Positions 1 through 6,923 of a DNA stretch of 14,017 nt are shown in pieces. Position 1 is the first letter of the stretch, and each line of letters begins with the position of its first letter. Source of the stretch: an uncultured Streptococcus sp. (GTDB lineage: Bacteria; Bacillota; Bacilli; Lactobacillales; Streptococcaceae); the NCBI GenBank assembly GCA_934216185.1, contig CAKQBM010000032.1, positions 1 to 14,017 on the forward strand, in the 5' to 3' direction. Under the pieces are notes generated by a model, which worked only from the letters and a program-made list of their open reading frames with translations, was not told the origin of the DNA and did no database searches. The translations under genes were made by a program, and so were the position numbers.

Positions 1-424
1 GGATATCCATATTGGCGATGGCAATCAAAGAGCCAGGCATATTTTTATCACATCCACCGATAGCTACAAAGGCATCTACGTTGTGACCTCCCATAGCAGC
101 TTCGATCGAGTCCGCTATGATATCACGAGATGTTAGAGAGAAGCGCATACCAGGAGTACCCATAGCAATCCCGTCTGAAACGGTAATCGTTCCAAACTGA
201 ACAGGCCATGCTCCAGCTGCTTTAACCCCTTTTTTAGCTAGTTTCCCAAAATCATGCAAGTGAATATTACAAGGTGTATTTTCTGCCCAAGTCGAAATCA
301 CTCCCACGATTGGTGTTTCAAAATCTTTATCTGTCATCCCAGTTGCGCGCATCATAGCACGGTTTGGTGATTTGACCATGCTGTCATAGATACTGCTGCG
401 GTGACGTTTATCTAATTCTGTCAT
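1..424 (-). CDS. ilvD: Dihydroxy-acid dehydratase, N-terminal part (runs off the window)
   Basis: This is the first 141 codons of IlvD, which dehydrates 2,3-dihydroxy-acids to 2-oxoacids in valine, leucine and isoleucine synthesis in the cytoplasm. The translation starts [11 protein letters not shown] and contains the family stretches [13 protein letters not shown] and [10 protein letters not shown], whose cysteines are expected iron-sulfur cluster ligands. It also has [12 protein letters not shown], typical of IlvD/Edd enzymes. The start ATG (complement of 422-424) follows a GGGAGGG ribosome site. The frame is open to the window edge, so the C-terminal three quarters is missing only because the window ends. 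It is transcribed away from the SPFH gene, with a 184-bp divergent spacer between them. It belongs to the host chromosome, not the mobile element. Confidence 0.95.
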   Translation of the reverse strand, partial: MTELDKRHRSSIYDSMVKSPNRAMMRATGMTDKDFETPIVGVISTWAENTPCNIHLHDFGKLAKKGVKAAGAWPVQFGTITVSDGIAMGTPGMRFSLTSRDIIADSIEAAMGGHNVDAFVAIGGCDKNMPGSLIAIANMDI

Positions 425-549
425 TGTATCCCTCCCATTTTAGTTTTTACTATTATAGCACAAAATTTGCATGAAGAACAGAAGAAAATTCTTGAATTTT
501 CAGAAAATTCAATACATTGAGGTCTTCTTAAAAATGTTTGAATTTTTTG

Positions 550-587
550 TTGACATTTAAAATCAAAGTGATATCATTTAGATATCA
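550..587 (+). promoter_or_regulatory. Promoter with overlapping inverted-repeat operator for the SPFH-RHH genes
   Basis: TTGACA (550-555) and TATCAT (572-577), 16 bp apart, form a good sigma-A promoter. TGATATC-ATTTA-GATATCA (569-587) is a 7-bp-arm inverted repeat lying over the -10 box. A repressor bound there would block transcription. TAGGAGG at 594-600 is the ribosome site for the ATG at 609. The 425-549 part of the spacer is AT-rich, and I see no gene in it. Confidence 0.6.
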
Positions 588-608
588 ACAGAGTAGGAGG
601 TCATTCTG

Positions 609-1616
609 ATGACTGAAAAACTAATCAATTCAAAACCAAATGGTGTCGTAGCATTGATACTCATTGAGTTGGCACTCGTACTTGGTGTTTTTATATTTGT
701 AATGGGTGCTGGTTGGGAAAACATTTTTGGAATTATAATCGGTCTTATACTAATAGTGGCTGCAGCTTTAGCTCATGCTGGATTAAAAGTTGTCAAACCT
801 CAGGAAGCTCTAGTTTTGACCCTATTTGGGAACTATACTGGAACCATTAAGGAACCTGGTTTTTACTTTGTCAATCCCTTCAGTGTAGCAGTCAATCCTG
901 CAAACCACACTCGACTTGGTCAAAGTGGTGATGTTAGTACAAAATCTCCTTTTTCAGGCATGAAATCATCCAATGGCAATGATGTAAACATTGAAATTGG
1001 TAAAAAGAATATTTCTCTCAAAGTTATGACCTTGAGCAATTCTCGCCAAAAGATTAACGATTGCTTAGGGAATCCTGTAGAAATCGGAATTGCCGTTACT
1101 TGGCGTGTAGTGGATACTGCCAAAGCAGTTTTCAATGTGGATAACTACAAAGAATACCTTTCATTACAGTGTGATAGCGCCCTCCGTAATATTGTCCGCA
1201 TCTATCCTTATGATGTGTCTCCGAATGTGGATACTACAGGAGATGGACAAGCCGATGAAGGGAGCCTCCGTGGTTCTAGTGAGATTGTAGCTAAGCGTAT
1301 TCGTGAAGAAATCCAAAGTCGTGTTGAGGATGCTGGCTTGGAAATCCTTGAAGCACGTATTACTTACTTAGCTTATGCACCAGAAATTGCTGCCGTCATG
1401 CTTCAACGTCAACAAGCATCTGCTATTATCGATGCACGTAAAATGATTGTAGACGGCGCTGTTGGAATGGTTGAAATGGCACTGGAACGTCTCAATGAAG
1501 GAGAGTTGGTTGAACTAGACGAAGAGCGTAAAGCTGCTATGGTTTCAAATCTCCTAGTCGTTCTCTGTGGCAATCATGATGCACAACCAATTGTCAATAC
1601 AGGAAGCCTTTATTAG
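609..1616 (+). CDS. SPFH/stomatin-like (band 7) membrane protein
   Basis: A 335-residue protein of the SPFH (stomatin/prohibitin/flotillin) superfamily. These proteins form oligomeric scaffolds on the membrane, and the exact role of this one is unknown. Two hydrophobic segments (about residues 12-33 and 37-57) anchor the N-terminus. They are followed by a SPFH-type start, [20 protein letters not shown], then a beta-rich domain with [20 protein letters not shown] charged helical region has [19 protein letters not shown] and [18 protein letters not shown], as in stomatins. The start follows TAGGAGG with 8-nt spacing. The RHH gene starts 2 nt after its stop, so the two are surely co-transcribed. 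The promoter carries an inverted-repeat operator. It appears intact and chromosomal. Confidence 0.85.
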   Translation: MTEKLINSKPNGVVALILIELALVLGVFIFVMGAGWENIFGIIIGLILIVAAALAHAGLKVVKPQEALVLTLFGNYTGTIKEPGFYFVNPFSVAVNPANHTRLGQSGDVSTKSPFSGMKSSNGNDVNIEIGKKNISLKVMTLSNSRQKINDCLGNPVEIGIAVTWRVVDTAKAVFNVDNYKEYLSLQCDSALRNIVRIYPYDVSPNVDTTGDGQADEGSLRGSSEIVAKRIREEIQSRVEDAGLEILEARITYLAYAPEIAAVMLQRQQASAIIDARKMIVDGAVGMVEMALERLNEGELVELDEERKAAMVSNLLVVLCGNHDAQPIVNTGSLY

Positions 1617-1618
1617 AA

Positions 1619-1819
1619 ATGGCAGAAGCTAAAAAAAAGCAGATTCCCCTTCGACTCTCGAATAAGTTATATGCTGCACTCGCATCATGGGCAGAAGATG
1701 ACTTCCGATCAGTTAACGGGCAAATTGAATATCTTCTCACCGAATGCGTCAAACAACGAAAAAAAGACGGGAAATACGTCTCAGAAACCATTGATGAACC
1801 ATTTGAGATTGATATTTAA
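1619..1819 (+). CDS. Small Arc/ribbon-helix-helix-type protein
   Basis: This 66-residue protein has the shape of an Arc/MetJ-type ribbon-helix-helix DNA-binding domain. A short basic beta strand, [20 protein letters not shown], leads into helices with [18 protein letters not shown]. An acidic tail follows. Members of this family bind operators as dimers of dimers through the N-terminal strand. It lies 2 nt downstream of the SPFH gene and shares its transcript, which ends at the hairpin at 1822-1859. The inverted repeat over the operon promoter would be a natural target, making it a candidate autoregulator. That link is inferred. A longer overlapping frame (1671-1940) lacks a ribosome site and crosses the terminator, so it was not used. 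Confidence 0.7.
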   Translation: MAEAKKKQIPLRLSNKLYAALASWAEDDFRSVNGQIEYLLTECVKQRKKDGKYVSETIDEPFEIDI

Positions 1820-1821
1820 TC

Positions 1822-1859
1822 AATTTTCCTATCCTGAAGATTGGATAGGAAAATTTTTT
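1822..1859 (+). terminator. Rho-independent terminator after the SPFH-RHH operon
   Basis: A perfect 13-bp stem, AATTTTCCTATCC/GGATAGGAAAATT, with an 8-nt loop, is followed by a run of T. It lies 3 nt after the RHH stop codon and separates that operon from rpmF. Confidence 0.9.
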
Positions 1860-1880
1860 CATCTTTTTTTGTCAAGTAAC

Positions 1881-1909
1881 TTTACTTTACAAAAAAGTTT
1901 TGATATACT
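1881..1909 (+). promoter_or_regulatory. Promoter of rpmF-rpmG
   Basis: An extended -10 element, TG-A-TATACT (1901-1909), lies 17 bp downstream of a weak -35, TTTACT (1881-1886). It is between the preceding terminator and rpmF, 58 bp before the start codon. The sequence AAAGGAGAAATCAAA forms the ribosome site. Confidence 0.6.
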
Positions 1910-1967
1910 ATTAAAGTTGATGAAAATCAAACCTAATTGAATTTATATCTTAAAAGGAGAAATCAAA

Positions 1968-2150
1968 ATGGCAGTACCTGCACGTCGCACTTCAAAAGCG
2001 AAGAAAAACAAACGTCGTACACACTACAAAGTAACAGCTCCATCTGTAAACTTTGACGAAACTACTGGAGATTACTCACGTTCTCACCGTGTATCACTTA
2101 AAGGATACTACAAAGGACGTAAAATCGCTAAAGCTGCATCAGCTGAATAA
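1968..2150 (+). CDS. rpmF: 50S ribosomal protein L32
   Basis: A 60-residue L32 protein of the large ribosomal subunit. It opens with the hallmark [20 protein letters not shown] and has the usual length and a highly basic N-terminus. No CXXC zinc motif is present, as in zinc-free streptococcal L32 forms. It is expected to sit near the peptidyl transferase entrance of the 50S subunit. A strong ribosome site (AAAGGAG) precedes the ATG. rpmG follows after 15 nt in one operon, the typical streptococcal pairing. Confidence 0.97.
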
Positions 2151-2165
2151 TAGAAGGGAGATACC

Positions 2166-2315
2166 ATGCGCGTAAATATTACACTTGAACACAAAGAATC
2201 TGGTGAACGCTTGTACCTTACTTCTAAAAACAAACGTAACACTCCAGACCGTCTTCAATTGAAGAAATACTCACCAAAACTTCGCAAACACGTTGTGTTT
2301 ACAGAGGTGAAATAG
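2166..2315 (+). CDS. rpmG: 50S ribosomal protein L33; its 3' end is the element's integration site
   Basis: A 49-residue L33, short enough to be missed by an ORF finder. It reads [17 protein letters not shown] at the start and ends VVFTEVK. It is a zinc-free form, since cysteines are absent. AGAAGGGAG gives the ribosome site and rpmF lies directly upstream. The last codons (ACA GAG GTG AAA TAG) belong to the left attachment repeat. The right repeat carries ACA GAA GTG AAA TAG, so insertion keeps the protein unchanged and only swaps a synonymous Glu codon. The native terminator has been moved 11.6 kb away, beyond the right end, so rpmG mRNA must now end at a hairpin inside the element. Confidence 0.97.
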
Positions 2316-2326
2316 GGATTCACTAC
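2299..2326 (+). other. attL: left attachment repeat, overlapping the rpmG stop
   Basis: TTACAGAGGTGAAATAG followed by GGATTCACTAC matches the right-end repeat at 13916-13943 at 26 of 28 positions (G/A at the Glu codon and A/G after the stop). The repeat includes the last four rpmG codons. The exact crossover within it cannot be read from one strain. Confidence 0.85.
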
Positions 2327-2409
2327 ACGTCACTAGACGTTAGAAACCTTGATTTAAAGCGATTTTTGAAATTCTAAATTTCACTACATTGCAATATAAA
2401 TCAACCGAA

Positions 2410-2429
2410 TCACTACCTTTTTCACTACC
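2410..2429 (+). repeat. Left-end pair of TCACTACC repeats (probable integrase arm sites)
   Basis: TCACTACC occurs at 2410-2417 and again at 2422-2429, exactly 12 bp apart. The right end has the same pair with the same 12-bp period at 13835 and 13847. Single TCACTAC copies also occur in the core (2320-2326) and at 2381-2387. Paired short direct repeats near both ends are the usual form of arm-type sites bound by the N-terminal domain of Tn916/lambda-type integrases. Confidence 0.6.
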
Positions 2430-2471
2430 TTTTTTGAAATAAGAATAATGATTCGGACAATTAAAAGTAAG

Positions 2472-2505
2472 AAAAGGAGCTTCATCTCATGATGAAGCTC
2501 CTTTT
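2472..2505. terminator. Bidirectional terminator hairpin
   Basis: AAAAGGAGCTTCATC and GATGAAGCTCCTTTT form a perfect 15-bp stem with loop TCAT. A-rich and T-rich flanks allow termination in both directions. On the plus strand it probably ends rpmF-rpmG transcripts now that the native terminator is displaced. On the minus strand it would block cargo transcripts from reaching rpmG. Confidence 0.85.
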
Positions 2506-2525
2506 TATTGTATTCTCATTCCTAA

Positions 2526-2560
2526 AAATACTAGAAATAGCATAGTCTTTTCTAGTATTT
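2526..2560. other. Second hairpin of the left-end cluster
   Basis: AAATACTAGAAA and TTTCTAGTATTT form a 12-bp perfect inverted repeat around an 11-nt loop. It has no strong T-run beyond the stem. It is either an auxiliary terminator or a protein-binding site. Confidence 0.5.
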
Positions 2561-2569
2561 GTGGAATCC

Positions 2570-2599
2570 AAAACGCAGGCTCAATACAGCCTGCGTTTT
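2570..2599. terminator. Terminator hairpin at the 3' end of the cargo operon
   Basis: AAAACGCAGGCT and AGCCTGCGTTTT form a GC-rich 12-bp stem with a 6-nt loop. It touches the stop codon of the 4-TM gene. T-runs on each side let it act on both strands, better on the plus strand. Confidence 0.75.
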
Positions 2600-3084
2600 T
2601 ATTTCTGTGGTTTTATCATCGTATTGTCAATTTTATCATTTTCAAAAAAGTAAAAAATAAAAATTAGAACAACCATTAAAACACTCGAAACTAGGAAAAA
2701 TAATGTCGATGACCAAAATAATATACTCAAAATTTTAACATCTAGACAATTTGATAAGAACAATCTATAAAAAGCACAGATAATGATATTTACAATTCCA
2801 ACAGCAAATGGAACTATAATTGAAAGCATTAATTGTATTTTTACTCTTTTTGTCTCAAATATTGTTTTCATAATTGCTGTAGATTTTGAAATTGAAGCAA
2901 GTATACCTAACATTGCTCCCAAAAAGCCTGTCATTATTGACGAAAAATTAAGTACATCTCCAACAAAATCATTTTTATTCTTCAAATTTTCAAAGTAATT
3001 GGAAATCGGAATACTTGCTAGAATAATCAATATTGCAAATACTCCATAGATAATCCAAAATCTATTCTGTCTTCTAGCTTTCAT
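2599..3084 (-). CDS. Four-TM small membrane protein, partner of the 299-aa gene
   Basis: I do not recognise the family of this 161-residue protein. It has a basic N-terminus (MKARRQNR) and four predicted membrane helices at about residues 9-28, 46-66, 84-108 and 119-148. A charged loop around 31-42 separates the first two, and the tail is short and hydrophilic. Its start ATG overlaps the stop of the upstream 299-aa gene in ATGA fashion (3081-3084), so the two are translationally coupled and probably act together. It ends at a strong hairpin. Small multi-TM proteins coupled to a cytosolic sensor are common effectors in anti-phage modules. A defence role here is inference from architecture and from location in element cargo. 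Confidence 0.7.
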   Translation of the reverse strand: MKARRQNRFWIIYGVFAILIILASIPISNYFENLKNKNDFVGDVLNFSSIMTGFLGAMLGILASISKSTAIMKTIFETKRVKIQLMLSIIVPFAVGIVNIIICAFYRLFLSNCLDVKILSILFWSSTLFFLVSSVLMVVLIFIFYFFENDKIDNTMIKPQK

Positions 3085-3980
3085 TTATTTCTTAAAACCT
3101 TATTCTTTACTTCTGTATATCTAACTGACATTTCAGAAAATACTGAAGCTGGATTTAACGTTCTATTTTCATCATACTGAAAATGAATTACTTCCATCAA
3201 TTTATTTGAAATTAAATCAACTGTTTCGGTTTTATCCTCAAGATTCCGTCCTTTAACATTTAATTTTTTGACTCCATGTCTATTAATCGACATAATTTCA
3301 TTAACAATACTGTCTGGTAAATACTCTCCTGTACTACCTGTATCTTTTTTAGCAGTCAATGAAATTTCAACATCAAATAAGTTTGAATCTTTACTTGAAG
3401 ATATAGCATTTTTTATAATTGATATTAAATCGAAATTATCACTAGGTACACTTTTTTCTCCCATTTTGATGGCTACATGTTTATATCCTGTGAAACTCCT
3501 TGCAATATTTTCTGCATCTGCTTGTATTATAATCGGCAGTCTTATATCATAATCAGAATACTCCAATTCTTCCAGTAAAGAACTCAAAAAAGATTCAAAC
3601 TTATTGGGACTGATTGAATTTCTATTTACTTGAAGCATAAACACAGCATTTTCATAATCATATAATGCTGACATCTTTTCCCCTAGAAACTCATCATCAG
3701 CTAATCCCAATTCTTGAGATTCTCCAAATAGTTTTGTTTTGCTTGGAAAATTGAAATCTCTTAGCTCTTCTATAACTAGATGATAATAAGGTTCTGAATC
3801 GTTAGGTCGATTTAACCTCTCTAATTTGTACTTAATTCCAGCAATCTCAAAAGTATACCTCTCATTTGGGATTTCTCTATATAATCTAGAAACTTCATCA
3901 AAAACTTCAGATAAATCAATTGTTTGTCCGTTGTTTACAACTTGATGAAAGTAGAATCTTACTTGTTTAGATTTAGTCAT
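3081..3980 (-). CDS. Uncharacterised 299-aa cytosolic protein, coupled to a 4-TM protein
   Basis: This protein has no signal peptide or membrane helix. It opens KSKQVRFYFHQVV, followed by a beta-rich N-terminal region. An acidic stretch near residues 90-110 (GLADDEFLGEKMSALYDYEN) leads into FMLQVNRNSISPNKFESFL. This arrangement recalls large families of unknown-function proteins found in phages and defence islands (I think of DUF6731-like proteins, from memory only). The C-terminal half is rich in charged alpha/beta segments with no catalytic motif that I can name. ACGAGG supports the ATG. It starts 24 nt after the broken methyltransferase and overlaps the 4-TM gene by 4 nt. It is intact, unlike its upstream neighbours, and may have been kept by selection. 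Confidence 0.75.
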   Translation of the reverse strand: MTKSKQVRFYFHQVVNNGQTIDLSEVFDEVSRLYREIPNERYTFEIAGIKYKLERLNRPNDSEPYYHLVIEELRDFNFPSKTKLFGESQELGLADDEFLGEKMSALYDYENAVFMLQVNRNSISPNKFESFLSSLLEELEYSDYDIRLPIIIQADAENIARSFTGYKHVAIKMGEKSVPSDNFDLISIIKNAISSSKDSNLFDVEISLTAKKDTGSTGEYLPDSIVNEIMSINRHGVKKLNVKGRNLEDKTETVDLISNKLMEVIHFQYDENRTLNPASVFSEMSVRYTEVKNKVLRNK

Positions 3981-4004
3981 CTCATACCTCGTATATATTT
4001 AAGC

Positions 4005-5513
4005 TCACAAATTATTATTTACATAGAATACCAAATTCTTTAGACATCTTTTCTTTGTGGCTTGAATAAAGGTTTCCATGTAGCTAAAATCAATTTTGTC
4101 ATTTTCATCAACCGGTAACTGAATTTCTTTTTCTTTTACCACATTCCAACCACCTAATTTATTTTTATATGAATAGATTGGTAAGTCTGTTACCTTATTA
4201 ATACAGGTAACAATAAATAAATAACAATTTGAAGCAAATTTTTCATCGTTCTTCCAATGAATTGCATAGGAATCTGATAAAACAGTGAAATTTCTAGATT
4301 GGTAATACGCTCTATAAACATCACTATTTGAAGGAATAGAAATTACTTCCCTCAATACTGTCGCGTCAGATTCAGGGACATAATAGTTTAATCCTTGATT
4401 CGTAAAACTAGAAGTTAACGCTGGTAAATTATAATCTCCCTGAGGTTCCTTAGGCAAATTTTTTGCTTTGTAGGGTAATTTTACTATCTTTGATTTTTCA
4501 AATAGATTTCCTAATTTAAAAGCTTTCCATTTAATATTATCAAAATCAGCTATTATCTCTTTCTCTTTAGAAGTTAATTCAATTTGAGATAACTTGCCAA
4601 ACATTTCTTCACTATCGATTACATCATTTTCCTTTATAACTTGTCCTGTCTCCCAAGAAATATGATTTGATACAGTTTTTATAAAATCTCTCAGTATCGG
4701 AGAGTCATTTACTGTAATATGGTGCTCAAAATTCCAATCCTCTCCGTGATTTTCACCCGATAGAGCAATGACATCTTCAATATATTCTTTTTCGGTAAAA
4801 ATGTTCAACTCATCTTTACCGAATTTAACGAGGTTATCCACCTCTTCATAACGTCCTACCGCATTATTAATATTTTGTAAGTTCCTACTTGCATTCGAGT
4901 TCTTACGACCAGAACGCTTATATCCATCGTTACGCAGGTCAATAAATTTCACCCGCTGTTTGGCTTCATGCTTATCTCCTACTTTGAATACGTAAATAGA
5001 AGTTTGCACGCTGGACTTACCAATAAAAATATCCATCGGCATTTTAATAGAAGCAATTAAAGTATTACTTTTTAGAATTTCCTGATTAATGTCTTTTGCA
5101 CGTCCGGCACCAGCTGAGTCTTGGATAATGATAGAAACATAACCGCTTTTCATCATAGATAAAGCACGCTTAACAAAATTCATACCATTTCCCGCTTCAG
5201 AGTATGGAGGATTTAAAAGGAAAACATCAGCTGGGAAATGTTCGTTGTCTTTCCCATAACCATATTTCCCATCAAATTTCTTCAAACTATCATCTTGAAG
5301 GATATTACCTAAACCATCTCCCATTAGAATCATATTCAAAACAGCCAACATATAAATTTATGGAAGAATTTGTTCTGCCTTTATTTTTTCCTCTTTTTCT
5401 ATGAGTTCATCAGGGCTTGTAATTTCCTTTTTAGCGTCATCTAACATCAGATTCATGGTAGCCACCAACAGACCACCCGAACCAGGTGTGAAATCATGAA
5501 GTAATTTCAATGT
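4005..5513 (-). pseudogene. C-terminal part of an N6-adenine DNA methyltransferase with fused specificity region (broken)
   Basis: The longest open part (4005-5351, 448 codons) begins inside the methyltransferase fold. It has the catalytic NPPY at residues 47-50 (DVFLLNPPYSEAGNG), then IIIQDSAGAGRAK and SSVQTSIYVFK, all typical of HsdM-like gamma-class enzymes that methylate adenine. From about residue 272 (IKWKAFKLGNLFEKSK) it continues into an HsdS-like target recognition domain, as in single-chain methylation-specificity proteins. Upstream in the same frame, 5361-5513 encodes HDFTPGSGGLLVATMNLML, the SAM-binding motif I region. That part is cut off by a TAA at 5358-5360, and the frame is closed by a TAG at 5514-5516. 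The residues usually linking motif I to IYMLAVLNM (a G-I-E type motif) are missing. The N-terminal part lies at 6285-6663. I infer no working enzyme. Confidence 0.85.
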
Positions 5514-5580
5514 CTACAGATATAATTTTTTTCATATTTATGTGATATATTGAAACAAAAAATTAGAACAGTAAAAAAAC

Positions 5581-6093
5581 TTACAATAGACCGCATTGCT
5601 TATAAATTTTTTCAATAACACCTGATTTATATTCTATATATTTATCTATATTATCCGGAAATAAAACAGCAGCTTTTTCTTTAACTTTTGAATATTCATC
5701 CACTAACTCAGGATGTTGCCTTAAATAATTTCTAAAAGTAATATGTTTAAATAATTCTTCAGAGTCTTTAGGACATACATATAAATGATGTGTCATTAAA
5801 TCATTTTTATTAATATATGAAAAAGCCTCCCTATCTCTAATACCTAAATCGCCTTCATGTATATACCCTTTATCTTCAAGCAATTTTTTTAAAATTAGAA
5901 ACTTATCATTTTCAATAACAATATCCAAATCAATTATTGGCTTTGCTGACATCCCTTCAACCGATGTACTACCTACGTGTTCAATCTTAATTACATTCTG
6001 AATGATTTCTTTTCCAAGTGATTCTACTATTTTTTCAAATTCTTCTTTCCATTTTGGATTCCATTTTTCAACTACAACATTTCGTGTCCTCAT
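5581..6093 (-). CDS. GrpB/UPF0157 family protein (nucleotidyltransferase-like fold)
   Basis: A 170-residue protein with the GrpB-family signature KIEHVGSTSVEGMSAKPIIDLDIVI (residues 36-60), given here in words: a His-Val-Gly-Ser-Thr motif followed by Lys-Pro-Ile-Ile-Asp-Leu. Downstream, THHLYVCPKDSEELFKHITF and LRQHPELVDEYSKVKEKAA are also typical. The fold belongs to the nucleotidyltransferase superfamily. Many members stand alone as presumed acyl- or nucleotidyl-transferases of unknown substrate. It is complete. It sits between the N- and C-terminal parts of a DNA methyltransferase, so the roughly 0.8-kb block carrying it entered or replaced part of that gene. Its AT content is higher than that of its neighbours, which suggests a separate origin. 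Confidence 0.88.
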   Translation of the reverse strand: MRTRNVVVEKWNPKWKEEFEKIVESLGKEIIQNVIKIEHVGSTSVEGMSAKPIIDLDIVIENDKFLILKKLLEDKGYIHEGDLGIRDREAFSYINKNDLMTHHLYVCPKDSEELFKHITFRNYLRQHPELVDEYSKVKEKAAVLFPDNIDKYIEYKSGVIEKIYKQCGLL

Positions 6094-6174
6094 AATCTAT
6101 TTACCTATATAACTCCTTTTCCTCTATTCAATCCTTTATAATAATGTAATTATAATACTTATTTTCATAAAATT

Positions 6175-6663
6175 CTACAAAACAAAACACCATCGATTCA
6201 TTTTTTTGATTTTAAACTTTGGTAGAAGCTCTAAAACCCTTGTATTTACTTGACTATTTGCCTGTGTCATTATTATGACACGAAACCCAGTCACAAAGTC
6301 CCAGACATAGGAATCTTTATTTACTCGTGCTAGTTTCGCCATCAGAAGTGCCACGTACCGAGGAGTTGACACCACGTCATTTTGGTCATCACCTGCAAAG
6401 CTCAACCATCTAAACATGATATTAAAGAGCTTCCCTGTAAAGTCCGTATCCACTCCGATTTTGTAAAAAGAACCTAAGTCGTCAATCACTTCTGTAAAGA
6501 TTTCTTTGAGAAGAGACACCCCATTCCTTGGGTCTGAAAAGCTAGATTCAAGAATCGTAGGCTCTAGGTGACGTAAGATTTGTTTCTGTTTGGCTTGTGG
6601 TAAGTTCTTTTCTTTCAGAAACGCCTTGATTTTACGGATTAAAAATATCTCCATCTGTATCAC
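6175..6663 (-). pseudogene. N-terminal part of the broken DNA methyltransferase
   Basis: Codons 1 to about 125 look like the helical N-terminal domain and start of the catalytic domain of an HsdM-like methylase. The key stretches are KLFNIMFRWLSFAGDDQNDV, TPRYVALLMAKLARVNKDS and the beginning of motif I, VWDFVTG. Just there the family sequence stops. The last 40 or so codons are unrelated and AT-rich and run to a chance stop near 6175. The coding sense resumes at 5513 with HDFTPGSGG, which repeats the motif I start in diverged form. The start is GTG at 6661-6663 or ATG at 6652-6654 and overlaps the end of the degenerate small gene. Without motifs I and IV on one chain it cannot bind SAM or catalyse transfer. 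Confidence 0.8.
6264..6281. repeat. Inverted repeat at the methyltransferase break
   Basis: GTGTCAT-TATT-ATGACAC has 7-bp perfect arms and ends a few bases from where the methylase similarity is lost (about 6285). It may mark the junction of the inserted block. Confidence 0.4.
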
Positions 6664-6873
6664 CTTCTTCGTCAGAAGATTTTAAATCTGCTGGCTCTAA
6701 GGGCTTCACCTTACCTGCAACCCCTAAGTTTGCCATGATACTAGCAGCCACTATATGGATACGTGCCAAGGCACTAATATTTCGTTTTGTGTCACGAACT
6801 CCATATTATAAGACGTTAGCCATTTTTCAACTTCACGTTGAATCTTTACTTCTCTACTCTATTTCGTTGTCAT
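6632..6873 (-). pseudogene. Degenerate small gene upstream of the methyltransferase
   Basis: The reading starts ATG (complement of 6871-6873) after a GGAAAG ribosome site and gives MTTK, an in-frame TAG, then SREVKIQREVEKWLTSYNME. Near 6795-6800 the coherent frame shifts by one and continues RDTKRNISALARIHIVAAS, then IMANLGVAGKVKPLEPADL, ending DGDIFNP at a TAA (6632-6634). Joined, this is a protein of about 80 residues with a basic N-terminal helix and an acidic tail. I do not recognise it. Its stop overlaps the start of the methyltransferase N-terminal part by 32 nt, as expected for translational coupling in the ancestral operon. One stop and one frameshift show that it is dead. Confidence 0.6.
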
Positions 6874-6923
6874 TAGTTCTTTCCACTTTGGTTTTTAATT
6901 ATTTTCTACACCACATAATTATA

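Noticed and set aside
1671..1940. Plus-strand 89-codon open frame overlapping the RHH gene
   Set aside because: It crosses the strong terminator at 1822-1859 and has no ribosome site.
2599..3980. Kiwa-like defence pair (membrane KwaA plus KwaB)
   Set aside because: The two-gene layout is similar, but the gene order is reversed and I see no convincing DUF4868 features in the 299-aa protein.
6227..6237. GTTTTAGAGCT on the minus strand, like the start of a type II CRISPR repeat or tracrRNA anti-repeat
   Set aside because: Only 11 nt match, it is not repeated anywhere in the window, and there are no spacers or cas genes.
4005..6663. A functional restriction-modification system
   Set aside because: The methyltransferase is broken in at least two places and no restriction endonuclease or helicase gene is present.
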